From positions 1-64,000 of the forward strand of contig JAGLTS010000013.1 of the NCBI GenBank assembly GCA_023135165.1: a stretch of 64,000 nt of DNA. The letters are read 5' to 3'. The notes under the pieces were generated by a model, which saw only the letters and a program-made list of their open reading frames with translations, did not search any database and had not been told where the DNA came from. This DNA is from Phycisphaerales bacterium. Its GTDB lineage: Bacteria > Planctomycetota > Phycisphaerae > Phycisphaerales > JAGLTS01. Of this stretch, positions 17,334 to 29,019 are shown in pieces. The translations under genes and the position numbers were made by a program. The first letter of the stretch is position 1. Every line of letters begins with the position of its first letter.

Positions 17334-17339
17334 TACAAT
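17334..17339 (+). promoter_or_regulatory. Possible -10 element (TACAAT) directly before rarA
   Basis: TACAAT ends 6 nt before the rarA ATG at 17346. If it is a real -10, transcription would start at or next to the start codon, giving a leaderless message. This fits the absence of a Shine-Dalgarno in 'GCGGGC'. No good -35 is present, but the phased A-tracts lie upstream. Confidence 0.35.
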
Positions 17340-17345
17340 GCGGGC

Positions 17346-18692
17346 ATGTCCGATCTGTGGGCTGAGGAGCGGAGCAAGCGATGTCGAGCAGCCGAGCCGT
17401 TGGCTGCGCGGATGCGCCCTCGCACACTCGATGAGTTTGTCGGCCAGCGCCACATCCTGGGCGAAGGCAAGCTGCTGCGACGCATGCTCGAAGCGGGCAC
17501 GCTGACCAGCCTGCTCTTCCACGGCCCGCCCGGCACCGGCAAAACGACGCTCGCCCGGCTTATCGCCAGCCACACCGATGCCGCCTTCCACCAGGCAAGC
17601 GCACCGTTGATCGGCGTCAAGCAAATCCGCGAGATCATCACCGAGGCGACACGGCGCATGGGCGAGACCGGTCGCCGGACGATCCTGCTCCTCGACGAGA
17701 TCCACCGCTTCAACAAGGCGCAGCAGGATGTTCTGCTCGGCGATGTGGAGGCGGGGCTGCTCACGCTCATCGGCGCGACGACGGAAAACCCGTATTTCAC
17801 AGTGAATAGCGCCCTGGTGAGCAGGTCCACGCTGTTCCGTTTCGAGCCGTTGTCCGAAGACGACATCGCGGATGTGATCCGTCGGGCGGCGAGCGATCCG
17901 GAGCGAGGCTTCGGCGATCGCGACATCACACTGACCGACGAGGCTGTGCAACACTGGGCGACGATCAGCGACGGCGATGCGCGTCGGGCGCTGTCCGCAC
18001 TCGAGGTCGCTGTCCTTTCCATGCACAAGGACGGTGAGCAGCAGCTCGTCATCGACATGCGGATCGCGCAGGAGTCCATCCAGGCCAAGGCGATCGTGTA
18101 CGACGGCACGGGTGATCAGCACTACGACGTGATCTCCGCGTTCATCAAGTCGTTGCGGGGGTCCGATCCGGATGCGGCGATCTACTGGCTGGCGCTCATG
18201 ATCGAGGCAGGCGAGGACCCGCGGTTCATCGCCCGGCGATTGGCGATCCTGGCGAGCGAGGACATCGGCAACGCTGACCCGCGGGCACTGGAGCTGGCAG
18301 CGGCGACGTACACGGTGGTGGAACGGATCGGCATGCCCGAGGCGCAGCTCGCGCTCGCCCAGTGCACGACGTACCTCGCGCTGGCCCCGAAGTCCAATGC
18401 GTCAGCCAAGGCGCTGTGGCAGGCGCAGGAGGACATCCGTGAAGGCCGGACCCTCGATGTGCCCACGCCGTTGAAGGACTCGCACGCGCCCCCGGAAGCG
18501 GATGGCAGCCGACCTGGAAAGGGCTACGAGTACCCACACAACAGGCCCGACGCGTGGAGCGATCAGACACACCTGCCCGGCGAGAGGCAGTACTATCACC
18601 CGACCGACCGCGGCGTCGAAAAACGACTGGCTGAACATCTGGCGCAACTGCGGGCCAAACGTCGAAGAAACGGGATTGGATCAGACCCATGA
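17346..18692 (+). CDS. rarA: Replication-associated recombination protein A (AAA+ ATPase)
   Basis: RarA/MgsA is a clamp-loader-like AAA+ ATPase that acts at stalled replication forks. Present are the family opening 'PLAARMRPRTLDEFVGQ', Walker A 'FHGPPGTGKTTLARL', Walker B 'ILLLDEIHRFNKAQQD' and the sensor I region 'LIGATTENPYFTVNSALVS'. The C-terminal tetramerisation region contains 'KSLRGSDPDAAIYWLA' and 'YEYPHN'. The length of 448 aa is normal. The start ATG matches the family N-terminus. Its stop overlaps the next gene by ATGA, so it forms a two-gene operon with 5-formyl-THF cyclo-ligase. Confidence 0.95.
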   Translation: MSDLWAEERSKRCRAAEPLAARMRPRTLDEFVGQRHILGEGKLLRRMLEAGTLTSLLFHGPPGTGKTTLARLIASHTDAAFHQASAPLIGVKQIREIITEATRRMGETGRRTILLLDEIHRFNKAQQDVLLGDVEAGLLTLIGATTENPYFTVNSALVSRSTLFRFEPLSEDDIADVIRRAASDPERGFGDRDITLTDEAVQHWATISDGDARRALSALEVAVLSMHKDGEQQLVIDMRIAQESIQAKAIVYDGTGDQHYDVISAFIKSLRGSDPDAAIYWLALMIEAGEDPRFIARRLAILASEDIGNADPRALELAAATYTVVERIGMPEAQLALAQCTTYLALAPKSNASAKALWQAQEDIREGRTLDVPTPLKDSHAPPEADGSRPGKGYEYPHNRPDAWSDQTHLPGERQYYHPTDRGVEKRLAEHLAQLRAKRRRNGIGSDP

Positions 18693-19306
18693 CCGACCCT
18701 ATTTCAGCAAACCGCAGCGATACGAAGGAAGCGATCCGTGCTGAGGCAGCCGCTCGCGTCGGTGAGCTGACTACCCAGGCCCGGCACGATCTGTCATCGC
18801 GGGCATGTCTACACGTGGCGGAGACTGGCGCGTTTCGGCGGGCGGGCGTCGTGCTGCTCTACATGCCGATGCCCAGCGAGGTCGATGTCACGCCGCTCGT
18901 GCTGCGATGCTTTCAACTCGGCAAGACCGTCTGCGTGCCGAGGACCGAGTGGAAAGAGCGGCACATGATCGCCGTCGAGATCCACAGCATGGATGACCGC
19001 GAAATGACGACCAAGCACGGCGTGCGCGAGCCGATCGGCGGCATCCCGGTGAGTGAACGAGACATTGACCTGGTGGTCGTCCCAGCGGCGGCCTTCGACA
19101 CGCACGCCCGACGACTCGGACGCGGAGGCGGATTCTACGACCGGTTCCTCAGCAGACCAAAGCTGCGGGCGATCACGATCGGCATCGGGTTTGAAGCGCA
19201 GGTCTTCGATCGAATCCCGACTGAATCACACGACGTCCCGCTCGACATGGTCGTGACGGATCAGCGCACGATCCATCGCGACGGCCCGACGGGCGGATGC
19301 CGCTAG
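18689..19306 (+). CDS. 5-formyltetrahydrofolate cyclo-ligase
   Basis: The enzyme converts 5-formyl-THF to 5,10-methenyl-THF with ATP, returning a storage folate to one-carbon metabolism. Recognisable blocks are 'VVLLYMPMPSEVDVTPLV', 'KTVCVPRT' and the ATP/phosphate loop 'RRLGRGGGFYDRFLS' near the C-terminus. The length of 205 aa is typical. The ATG overlaps the rarA stop by 4 nt (ATGA), indicating translational coupling, although the two functions are not obviously linked. Confidence 0.9.
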   Translation: MTDPISANRSDTKEAIRAEAAARVGELTTQARHDLSSRACLHVAETGAFRRAGVVLLYMPMPSEVDVTPLVLRCFQLGKTVCVPRTEWKERHMIAVEIHSMDDREMTTKHGVREPIGGIPVSERDIDLVVVPAAAFDTHARRLGRGGGFYDRFLSRPKLRAITIGIGFEAQVFDRIPTESHDVPLDMVVTDQRTIHRDGPTGGCR

Positions 19307-19349
19307 TCGGCAAACATAACGCTGAGCAACCTCACGGAGGAGTGTATTC

Positions 19350-20540
19350 ATGGCCTTGGCATCCCAGATACCGCGACCGGATCTGCTTCGTCCCGGAGGG
19401 TCTCGGCGATCACGCAAACGGGGACGTCGCAATCGCCTGGTCGGTGTGCTGTTCTTGTTCGCAATCATCGCCGGTGCGGTGTGGCTCGTGTTCTTCCGTG
19501 ATGGCGCCGTGGAGAACGGCAGCCCGACGCCCGACGCGGATGAGTCCACCGCCGTCGCAGCAGACACGCGCGACAGCGACATCATCGACCTGCTGAATCG
19601 GCGAGCCGATACAAGCGATGAGATACCCGCTGTCGTGCTCCCGCCCGAGCCGGCGCCCACGGACACGACGTCCGACGCTGCCCGCACCATTGAGCCGATC
19701 CCATCAGCCGATGAAACACCCGATGATTCGCCGCCCCCACCACAGACCAGCACCAGCCCGGCGACGATTCGCGCGATGGTCGCCGACGGGTCGCGCAAGC
19801 TGGCAGCAGGCGAGCTTGTCGAGGCGCGAGCGCTGTTCAACCGCGCGCTGCACGATCCGCGAACCACCGACCGCGACCAAGCCCGCTTGCGCGATCGGCT
19901 GACCGAACTGAATCAGACGCTGGTCTTTGAGCCGGTGCTGATGCCGACCGATCCGTATTTCCGCGAGTACATCCTTCAGCCGGGCGATGCACTGTCCAGG
20001 GTCGTCCGCCGAGAGAACGTCTCGGTCCACAGCATGTTCCTGCAACGGATCAATCAGATCAGCAACCCGCGCACGATCCGTGCCGGCCAATCGCTGAAGC
20101 TGCCGACGGGCGTGTTTCACGCGATCATCTACAAAGCACAGTACCGGCTTGACCTCTACATGGACGCGCCGGGCGGTGCGGACTGGATGTATGTGCGTTC
20201 GTTCGGCGTGGGATTGGGCGAATACGACTCGACGCCGGTGGGCAGTTGGGTTGTGACGCCGGACCGGAAGATGACGAACCCGGAGTGGCACAACCCGCGG
20301 ACCGGCGAGTATTTCGCACCTGACGATCCGAACAACCCGATCGGCGAGTACTGGCTGCCCCTGACCGGAACGGACCCGAATACACAGGTGCGCAGCGGGT
20401 ACGGCATCCACGGCACGATTGAGCCGGAGAGCATCGGCCGCGCCGTCTCGATGGGCTGCGTGCGGATGCTGCCGGCCGACGTCGCCATCGTGTGGGAGGC
20501 GCTCGCGGAAGGCAAGAGCACCGTCGAGATCCAGCCGTAG
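19350..20540 (+). CDS. LysM-containing L,D-transpeptidase (YkuD family)
   Basis: L,D-transpeptidases cross-link peptidoglycan or attach proteins to it. The N-terminus is basic ('RRSRKRGRRNR') followed by one membrane helix 'GVLFLFAIIAGAVWLVFF', then an Asp/Thr/Pro-rich linker and a short helical repeat. A LysM-like domain begins at 'REYILQPGDALSRVVRREN' and ends 'IRAGQSLKLP'. The C-terminal ~140 residues are a YkuD domain with the catalytic motif 'HGTIEPES...SMGCVRM', where Cys is the nucleophile. The start ATG follows a strong CGGAGGAG. A stable hairpin lies 52 nt past the stop. Confidence 0.9.
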   Translation: MALASQIPRPDLLRPGGSRRSRKRGRRNRLVGVLFLFAIIAGAVWLVFFRDGAVENGSPTPDADESTAVAADTRDSDIIDLLNRRADTSDEIPAVVLPPEPAPTDTTSDAARTIEPIPSADETPDDSPPPPQTSTSPATIRAMVADGSRKLAAGELVEARALFNRALHDPRTTDRDQARLRDRLTELNQTLVFEPVLMPTDPYFREYILQPGDALSRVVRRENVSVHSMFLQRINQISNPRTIRAGQSLKLPTGVFHAIIYKAQYRLDLYMDAPGGADWMYVRSFGVGLGEYDSTPVGSWVVTPDRKMTNPEWHNPRTGEYFAPDDPNNPIGEYWLPLTGTDPNTQVRSGYGIHGTIEPESIGRAVSMGCVRMLPADVAIVWEALAEGKSTVEIQP

Positions 20541-20591
20541 CGTGACCGTTTCGATCACCGAATCGTGTCGGTTTCGTCTGTTGCGTACACA

Positions 20592-20621
20592 TCACAGCCT
20601 CGCCTTGCCGGGGGGCTGTGA
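20592..20621 (+). terminator. REP-like hairpin after the L,D-transpeptidase gene
   Basis: TCACAGCC pairs perfectly with GGCTGTGA around a GC-rich interior. There is no U-tract. The sequence TCACAGCCTCGCCT is shared with the larger palindrome at 57423-57511, so this may be one unit of a small repeat family that also ends transcripts. Confidence 0.5.
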
Positions 20622-20677
20622 AGGGGCTCTCTCCACCATCGCGTGTGATGAACAATCGGGCGAAACAAGGCCGATTC

Positions 20678-20686
20678 TGGTATGAT
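20678..20686 (+). promoter_or_regulatory. Extended -10 promoter candidate for gyrB
   Basis: TGGTATGAT matches an extended -10 (TGn plus TATGAT) about 160 nt upstream of gyrB. No convincing -35 is seen. The 305-bp interval 20541-20845 otherwise contains the REP-like hairpin and no ORF that I would support. Confidence 0.45.
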
Positions 20687-20842
20687 ATCGCTGTGATTTC
20701 AGGGCTCGAAGCGTCGTGCGGGACCGTGACATGAGCCCCTTCGCCGACCAAGCCTGCAGGCCTCGAGTGGATGCTCCGGCGCGGAGAGGGCTGGCGAGTG
20801 CGATGGTGCGGTGGTGCCCCGGCACGCGCGATGGATTGATGA

Positions 20843-23578
<2,736 letters not shown>

Positions 23579-23603
23579 TGAGCAGAGCGCATCGGCTCGC
23601 CGA

Positions 23604-24767
23604 TCATCGGGCCAAGGCTTCCAACCTCGCCACGGCGCTGCGCAGCGTCTCTTCACGCTTGCAGAACGCGAAACGCACCAGCGAGCGGCCGTGCTCGGGA
23701 TGGGCGTAGAACGACGTCGGAGGAATCGCCGCCACACCAATCTCCTCGATCAGCCGCCGCACGAACGCCACATCGTCACCCGTCCCGAACGCGGAATGAT
23801 CCGCCAGGATGAAGTACGTCCCGTCGGGCGGGCGCACCTTGAAGCCGATTCTCACGAGCGAATCGCACAGGTAGTCGCGCTTACTCCGATACTCAGCGAC
23901 GAACCGCTCGTAGTACGACGCCGGCGCGCCCAGCGCCGCGACCGCGCCGTGCTGAAACGGCGTGGCGGTGCAGAACGTAATGAACTGGTGCGCCGCACGG
24001 ACCGCTCGGCTCAACTCCTCGCTCGCAATCGCCCAGCCGACCTTCCACCCCGTGAGCGAGAACGTCTTGCCGAGCGATGACAGCGTGATCGTGCGCTCGT
24101 CCATGCCCGGCAGCGTCTGAAGATGAATGTGCGCGCCTTCGAACACGAGGTGTTCGTATACCTCATCGGTGATCGCAATCACATCCCGACTTCGGCAGAG
24201 GTCCGCGATGCACTCAAGCTCACTGCGATCGAACACAGTCCCCGTCGGGTTGTGCGGCGTGTTGACCATGATCGCGCGCGTGTGATCCGAGAAAGCCGCC
24301 TTGAGATCGTCGGGATCGAACGTGAATCGGCCTGATGCGTCAGGGCGAAGCGCGACGTAGCGAGGCGTCGCGCCAACGCGCGCGGTCAGCGCCGGGTACG
24401 AGTCGTAGTACGGCTCGAAGAGGATGATCTCATCACCCGGATTGAGCAGGCCAAGCAGCGCCGCGGCGATGCCCTCGGTGCATCCGGTCGTCACTGTAAC
24501 CTGCGTATCAGGGTCGATCTCGATGCCGGTTCGCGCGTGCCAGTTGTGGGCGATGATCCGATTGAGCGGCGCAATGCCGGCGGTGCGGGCGTACTGGTTG
24601 TGATGGTTGTCGATGGCGTCGATGGCTGCCTTCTTGACGAAGTCCGGGCCGTCGAAGTCAGGGAATCCCTGCGAGAGATCGACAGCGCCATGGCGCGCGG
24701 CGAGGGCGGTGATCTCCGCGAAGATGGTCGTTCCGAACGGGGCCAATGCTTCAGCAATGTGGTTCAT
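23604..24767 (-). CDS. Class I PLP-dependent aminotransferase
   Basis: This is a fold-type I aminotransferase of the kynurenine/methionine/glutamine transaminase-like group. The PLP lysine lies in 'LSSLGKTFSLTGWKVGW', and other landmarks are 'DLSQGFPDFDGPDFV', 'YARTAGIAPLN', 'TTGCTEGIAAALLG', 'NTPHNPTGTV' and 'AITDEVYEHLVF'. Substrate specificity cannot be read from sequence. The ORF opens at 24836, but Met24 (24767) is preceded by GGTAGGCAC and begins the conserved region, giving 387 aa. It is divergent from holB, with a 55-bp gap that must hold both promoters. Confidence 0.9.
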   Translation of the reverse strand: MNHIAEALAPFGTTIFAEITALAARHGAVDLSQGFPDFDGPDFVKKAAIDAIDNHHNQYARTAGIAPLNRIIAHNWHARTGIEIDPDTQVTVTTGCTEGIAAALLGLLNPGDEIILFEPYYDSYPALTARVGATPRYVALRPDASGRFTFDPDDLKAAFSDHTRAIMVNTPHNPTGTVFDRSELECIADLCRSRDVIAITDEVYEHLVFEGAHIHLQTLPGMDERTITLSSLGKTFSLTGWKVGWAIASEELSRAVRAAHQFITFCTATPFQHGAVAALGAPASYYERFVAEYRSKRDYLCDSLVRIGFKVRPPDGTYFILADHSAFGTGDDVAFVRRLIEEIGVAAIPPTSFYAHPEHGRSLVRFAFCKREETLRSAVARLEALAR

Positions 24768-24822
24768 CGTGTGCCTACCGTGGTGGATGTGTCGTGTTCG
24801 GACGTGCCGGGGTTGACCGGCT

Positions 24823-25902
24823 ATGATCGGACGCATGGGTCGGATTCTCGGTCAAGATAGAGCGATTGCGACGTTGCGGGCAAGCCTTGCGTCCGATCGC
24901 GTGCATCACGCATGGATCTTCCACGGCCCGAAGGGCGTCGGGAAACACACCACAGCCGAGGCGTTCGCCCGCGTGCTCCTGGACCCCGATGCGGAGTTTG
25001 ACGACACCGGTGAGGTGCGAGTCGATGCGACGAGTGAGGCGGCGCAGCGGTTTGAGGCGGGGACGCATCCGGATCTGCATCTGGTGACCAAGGAACTCGC
25101 CCTGTATTCCGACGAGGCGGATGACCGGAAGAGGAAGCTCACCAACATCCCGATCAATGTGCTGCGTCGACATTTGGTCGAGCCTGCCTATCGACGAGCG
25201 GTGCTCGCTCCCAAACCGCGCCAACATGCCGCGAAAGTGTTCATTGTGGATGAGGCGGAGTTGCTGGACAAGGCGCAGAACTCGCTTCTCAAGGTGTTTG
25301 AGGAACCGCCACTGGGCACGGTGATCATCCTCGTGACGGCACATGAGGATCGGCTGTTGCCGACCGTACGCAGCCGATGCCAGCGCGTGGCGTTTGTGCC
25401 GCTGGACGACGAGGCGATGGCGGCGTGGGCGGCTGAACACTTGGCGGATGTCGATGCGGACGAGGCAAAGTGGGTGCTGACATTCGCCGCGGGCAGCCCG
25501 GGCGCAGCACTCCTTGCGGCGCAGGCAGGCCTTCGAGTCTGGGCGACGACGCTGGAACCGATGCTTCGCCGGCTGGAGGAAGGTCAAGTGCCCGCGAAAA
25601 TGGGCGGCGTCATGGCGGAGCTTATCGACACGTTCGCGCAGCAGTGGGTGAAGAAGCACACCAACGCAAGCAAGGAAGCGGCGAACAGGATGGCGATGCG
25701 CCTGATGCTCTCACTGCTGGCCCACCGGGCTGACGAGCAGCTTCGTCTCACGATCGAGCGGGGTGACGATCCCGAACCGGCTGCCCGTGTGATCGATTGC
25801 TTCGGGAATGCGGAGCGGGAGCTACACGCGAATCTGAACCTGCGGATGTTGCTGGATCACCTTGTCGTGCGGTGGGCCCATGCGCTCTCCCGGGCGTCGT
25901 GA
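24823..25902 (+). CDS. holB: DNA polymerase III delta-prime subunit (clamp-loader)
   Basis: Delta-prime is the stator subunit of the sliding-clamp loader. The N-terminal AAA+ module begins 'ILGQDRAIATLRASL', with the P-loop 'FHGPKGVGKHTTAEAF', then 'KVFIVDEAELLDKAQNSLL', 'KVFEEPPLGTVIILVT' and the SRC motif 'LPTVRSRCQRV'. The CxxC zinc module of many delta-prime and DnaX proteins is missing. Instead there is a long acidic and basic insert around residues 50-110. The start may be ATG 24823 or the in-frame ATG 24835. Followed within 90 nt by a pseudopilin-like gene with its own ribosome-binding site. Confidence 0.88.
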   Translation: MIGRMGRILGQDRAIATLRASLASDRVHHAWIFHGPKGVGKHTTAEAFARVLLDPDAEFDDTGEVRVDATSEAAQRFEAGTHPDLHLVTKELALYSDEADDRKRKLTNIPINVLRRHLVEPAYRRAVLAPKPRQHAAKVFIVDEAELLDKAQNSLLKVFEEPPLGTVIILVTAHEDRLLPTVRSRCQRVAFVPLDDEAMAAWAAEHLADVDADEAKWVLTFAAGSPGAALLAAQAGLRVWATTLEPMLRRLEEGQVPAKMGGVMAELIDTFAQQWVKKHTNASKEAANRMAMRLMLSLLAHRADEQLRLTIERGDDPEPAARVIDCFGNAERELHANLNLRMLLDHLVVRWAHALSRAS

Positions 25903-25985
25903 CGATTCCAGGGCGCTCGTCTGCCGCAAGAGCCGAAACCCGGCGTCTTGCGTGCCAGGAGACGGGTGCTCGCAGCAGGAGAAAA

Positions 25986-27041
25986 ATGTTGACCGGACCG
26001 CTGCGATTCAAACTGCCCCCGTGGCGGAAGCACCGCCCACAACCGTTGCACACGCGCGATCGACGGGGCTTCACGCTTGTCGAACTGCTCGTCGTCATAG
26101 CGGTGATCGCCATGATCATCGCCATCCTGTTGCCAACCCTGAGCAAGGTGCGCGCTTCCGCGAAGAAGGGCGCCACGACAGCGCTGCTCGGCGATGTGGG
26201 CAAGGCGAGCGACAGCTTCATGCTCGATCGACGCCGCGTGCCCGGCTTCATCCCCGACAGTGATCTCTTCAACTTCGGCACGGCCATGCTGGGCTACACC
26301 GCAGCGGAAAACGCCATGCTCGACCTGATGGGCGGCGGGCGTGCCGGCAGCGCCCAGGAAGATGACGCCATCGAAATCCTCACGGACGACGAAGGTGTGC
26401 AGTTCTTCGTCTCACCTGGCGCGGTCGGCGAAAACGCGTACCTGAAACTGGATGGCAAAAACCTGGATACCGTGCCGCGCAATGATCTGAACGGCGCGGA
26501 GTGGTTGGGTGGCAATGTGCCGGAGATCGTCAGGAGTGTGCCGGTCGTCGTCGATGACTTCGGCGAACCGATCCTTTACTTCCGCCGCTCCGATGCGCGC
26601 TACTCAGCCGATCGCGATGCGTTCGAAGAGGTTGGATTCGCCACCTCGGGCGGATTCAGCATGGGGAAGTCGTACTGGTGGGATGCGATTCATGCCTATG
26701 GCTTTGTCAACCGCAATGGGCAAGGGCCGGATGAAGATCAGGAAGACACTACGGGAAGTTGGCTCACCTTTGCCGACGACAACATTGATGGCGAACAGGC
26801 GGCATCCTACCGAGCCGTGCTCGAGCATCCCACGCTCTATCCCGATGCGCCGCGCGGCAGGTACGCGCTCATCTCCGCGGGAAGAGACCGTGTGTACTTC
26901 AGTAAATCCCAATACAGCAGCGTGCGATTCTGGAAGGGTAGAGGGCAACTGCTGGAGGAAGACCCAGGCAACGCGTCCATCGTCGACCAAGCACCGGACA
27001 TTGACTCGACCTTTGATGACATCGTGTTGGACGGTGGGTAG
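25986..27041 (+). CDS. Prepilin-like protein (type II secretion/type IV pilin N-terminus)
   Basis: A basic leader ends in the prepilin peptidase site and first helix 'RRGFTLVELLVVIAVIAMI', with cleavage expected between Gly and Phe. The globular part is about 290 aa and ends 'RGRYALISAGRDRVYFSKSQ', which resembles the C-terminal region of planctomycete pseudopilin-like proteins. The ORF is open from 25797, but ATG 25986 lies right behind AGCAGGAGAAAA, giving 351 aa. Proteins like this are numerous in Planctomycetes, and most have no assigned role. No assembly genes (gspE/F, pilD) are nearby. Confidence 0.85.
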   Translation: MLTGPLRFKLPPWRKHRPQPLHTRDRRGFTLVELLVVIAVIAMIIAILLPTLSKVRASAKKGATTALLGDVGKASDSFMLDRRRVPGFIPDSDLFNFGTAMLGYTAAENAMLDLMGGGRAGSAQEDDAIEILTDDEGVQFFVSPGAVGENAYLKLDGKNLDTVPRNDLNGAEWLGGNVPEIVRSVPVVVDDFGEPILYFRRSDARYSADRDAFEEVGFATSGGFSMGKSYWWDAIHAYGFVNRNGQGPDEDQEDTTGSWLTFADDNIDGEQAASYRAVLEHPTLYPDAPRGRYALISAGRDRVYFSKSQYSSVRFWKGRGQLLEEDPGNASIVDQAPDIDSTFDDIVLDGG

Positions 27042-27147
27042 CGTTCATCCATCAGATTCGCAGAACCAGCTCCGCCCGACGCCAGCCGATGCATTCCAAC
27101 ACCAGGTGTGTTCATATATTAGACACCTGCTCCACTCCCGTCCCGTC

Positions 27148-29019
27148 TTATCCCTTCGGCCCGGCGGAGAATGCAAGGTGATAGGCGCCGTCACGCAATG
27201 TGCTCTTCACCGGCCCAAGCGCACAGCGATTGAAGAGACGAACCATCACCTTATTGTCCACCATGACCTCCGCGGTGAATGATGTGATGCCCCGATCTCG
27301 CCCGATAGCGACGAGTCGCTTGAACATATGCGTGCCGATACCTCTACCTTGCCACGCATCGCGCATGACAAACGCCACCTCTGCTTCGTCTGTTGCGGCA
27401 TCGACGCCATATCTCGCGACGCCGACGACCATTTCGCCTTCATCACATGGCGCGACGGCGACAATCGCTACGCGCTTCGCATAGTCGACGTTGACATAAT
27501 CCTTGAGTTGGGCATGCGGCATTGCCTTGAGGACATGGAAGAACCGGTGCAGAACCGTGTCCGGCGAGAGCGAGTAGAACATATCGCGCAGCAGTTCCTC
27601 GTCGGTCGGTCGAATCGGCCGGATGCGCAGAATCATTCCATCGGCGAGCGTTACGTCGCTTTGATAGATTTCCAACTCGGGAGCACCGGCCGACAGGACC
27701 ACGGGTTGATCGGCTGGAACGACGTGGCGTTCCCGAGCTTCCTTCATGAGTTGCTCACGGAAATCGGGATGTGCAATGTGAATGAGCGCCAGCGCCCGTT
27801 CACGCACCGTTTTTCCATGTAGATTCGCCGCGCCCCACTCGGTGACAACGTAATGCACATCCCCTCGGCTCGTCACGACTCCGGCGCCGGGGTAGAGCGT
27901 CGGTACGATGCGCGACACAGTGCCGTCCCGTGCCGTCGATGGGAGCGCGACGATCGGCTTGCCCCCGTTGCTTCTCGCGGCGCCCCGCACGAAATCCACT
28001 TGTCCGCCGATGCCGCTGTAAAAGTACTCGCCCAATGAGTCGGCACACACTTGGCCCGTGAGATCAATCTGTAGCGCCGAGTTGATGGCGATCATCTTGT
28101 CATTCTGTGCGATGCGGAAGGGATCGTTCGTGTATTCCGTCGGGTGGAACTCACACATCGGATTGTTATCGATGAAATCATACAGACGACGCGTACCCAT
28201 CACGAAGCTCGCGATGATCTTCCCACGGTGAAGCGTCTTGCGCGAGCCGTTGATGATTCCTCGCTCGACGAGATCGACGACGCCATCCGCGAACATCTCG
28301 GTGTGGATGCCCAGATCCTTCTTCTCCGTGAGGTTCGCAAGCACCGCGTCCGGGATTGTGCCGATCCCCATCTGTAGTGTTGATCCATCGTCGATGAGGT
28401 CGGCGATGTGCCGGCCGATTCGCTGCGCGATCTCGTCCGGCTCACGATGCTTCGACTCAAGGACCGGCTTGTCCATGGGGATCATGCCTGAAATGCGATT
28501 CACGTGGATGAAGCTGTCCCCAAGTGCTCGCGGCATGTTCGGATTAACCTCGGCATACACCTCACATGCACATTCGGCGGCTGACTTGACGATGTCGGTC
28601 GAGACGCCGTAGCTGCAGTACCCGTGCTCGTCCGGCGGCGACACCTGAATCAGCGCCACGTCGATCGGCATGCGCCCGTGGCGGAACATCCTTGGAATCT
28701 CCGAGAGGAAGGCCGGTGTGTAGTCGGCCCGGCCCTGCGACACAGCTTGGCGCGTGTTCGGCCCGATGAAGAATGCATTGTGGTGAAAGCGGTCGATCAT
28801 CGTCGGGTCGACGTACGGTGCCGTCCCAAGCGTCAGGATGTGAATGATCTGCGTATCGGCGAGCGATTCGCCGCGGGCGACAAGAGCTTTGACGAGTTCT
28901 TGCGGCTCAGCGCACCCCGAACCGATGAAGACGCGCTGACCTCGGCGGACGCCGGCCACCGCCTGATCAGCGCTGCGGAGCTTGTCACGATACCGGTCTG
29001 TCCAGTCAGTTCCGTCCAT
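27148..29019 (-). CDS. Acetyl-CoA hydrolase/CoA-transferase fused to a GNAT acetyltransferase
   Basis: Residues ~1-440 match 4-hydroxybutyrate CoA-transferase/acetyl-CoA hydrolase enzymes: 'RRGQRVFIGSGCAEPQ', 'MGIGTIPDAVLANL', the catalytic-Glu block 'LGIHTEMFADGVVDL', then 'EFHPTEYTNDP' and 'INSALQIDLTGQV'. Residues ~465-623 form a GNAT domain, 'DGMILRIRPIRPTDEELLRD', with the acetyl-CoA loop 'RDAWQGRGIGTHMF'. Similar fusions are annotated in other bacteria, so this is a known architecture. Acyl-CoA substrate and acetylation target are unknown. Start ATG 29019. Monocistronic. Confidence 0.88.
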   Translation of the reverse strand: MDGTDWTDRYRDKLRSADQAVAGVRRGQRVFIGSGCAEPQELVKALVARGESLADTQIIHILTLGTAPYVDPTMIDRFHHNAFFIGPNTRQAVSQGRADYTPAFLSEIPRMFRHGRMPIDVALIQVSPPDEHGYCSYGVSTDIVKSAAECACEVYAEVNPNMPRALGDSFIHVNRISGMIPMDKPVLESKHREPDEIAQRIGRHIADLIDDGSTLQMGIGTIPDAVLANLTEKKDLGIHTEMFADGVVDLVERGIINGSRKTLHRGKIIASFVMGTRRLYDFIDNNPMCEFHPTEYTNDPFRIAQNDKMIAINSALQIDLTGQVCADSLGEYFYSGIGGQVDFVRGAARSNGGKPIVALPSTARDGTVSRIVPTLYPGAGVVTSRGDVHYVVTEWGAANLHGKTVRERALALIHIAHPDFREQLMKEARERHVVPADQPVVLSAGAPELEIYQSDVTLADGMILRIRPIRPTDEELLRDMFYSLSPDTVLHRFFHVLKAMPHAQLKDYVNVDYAKRVAIVAVAPCDEGEMVVGVARYGVDAATDEAEVAFVMRDAWQGRGIGTHMFKRLVAIGRDRGITSFTAEVMVDNKVMVRLFNRCALGPVKSTLRDGAYHLAFSAGPKG

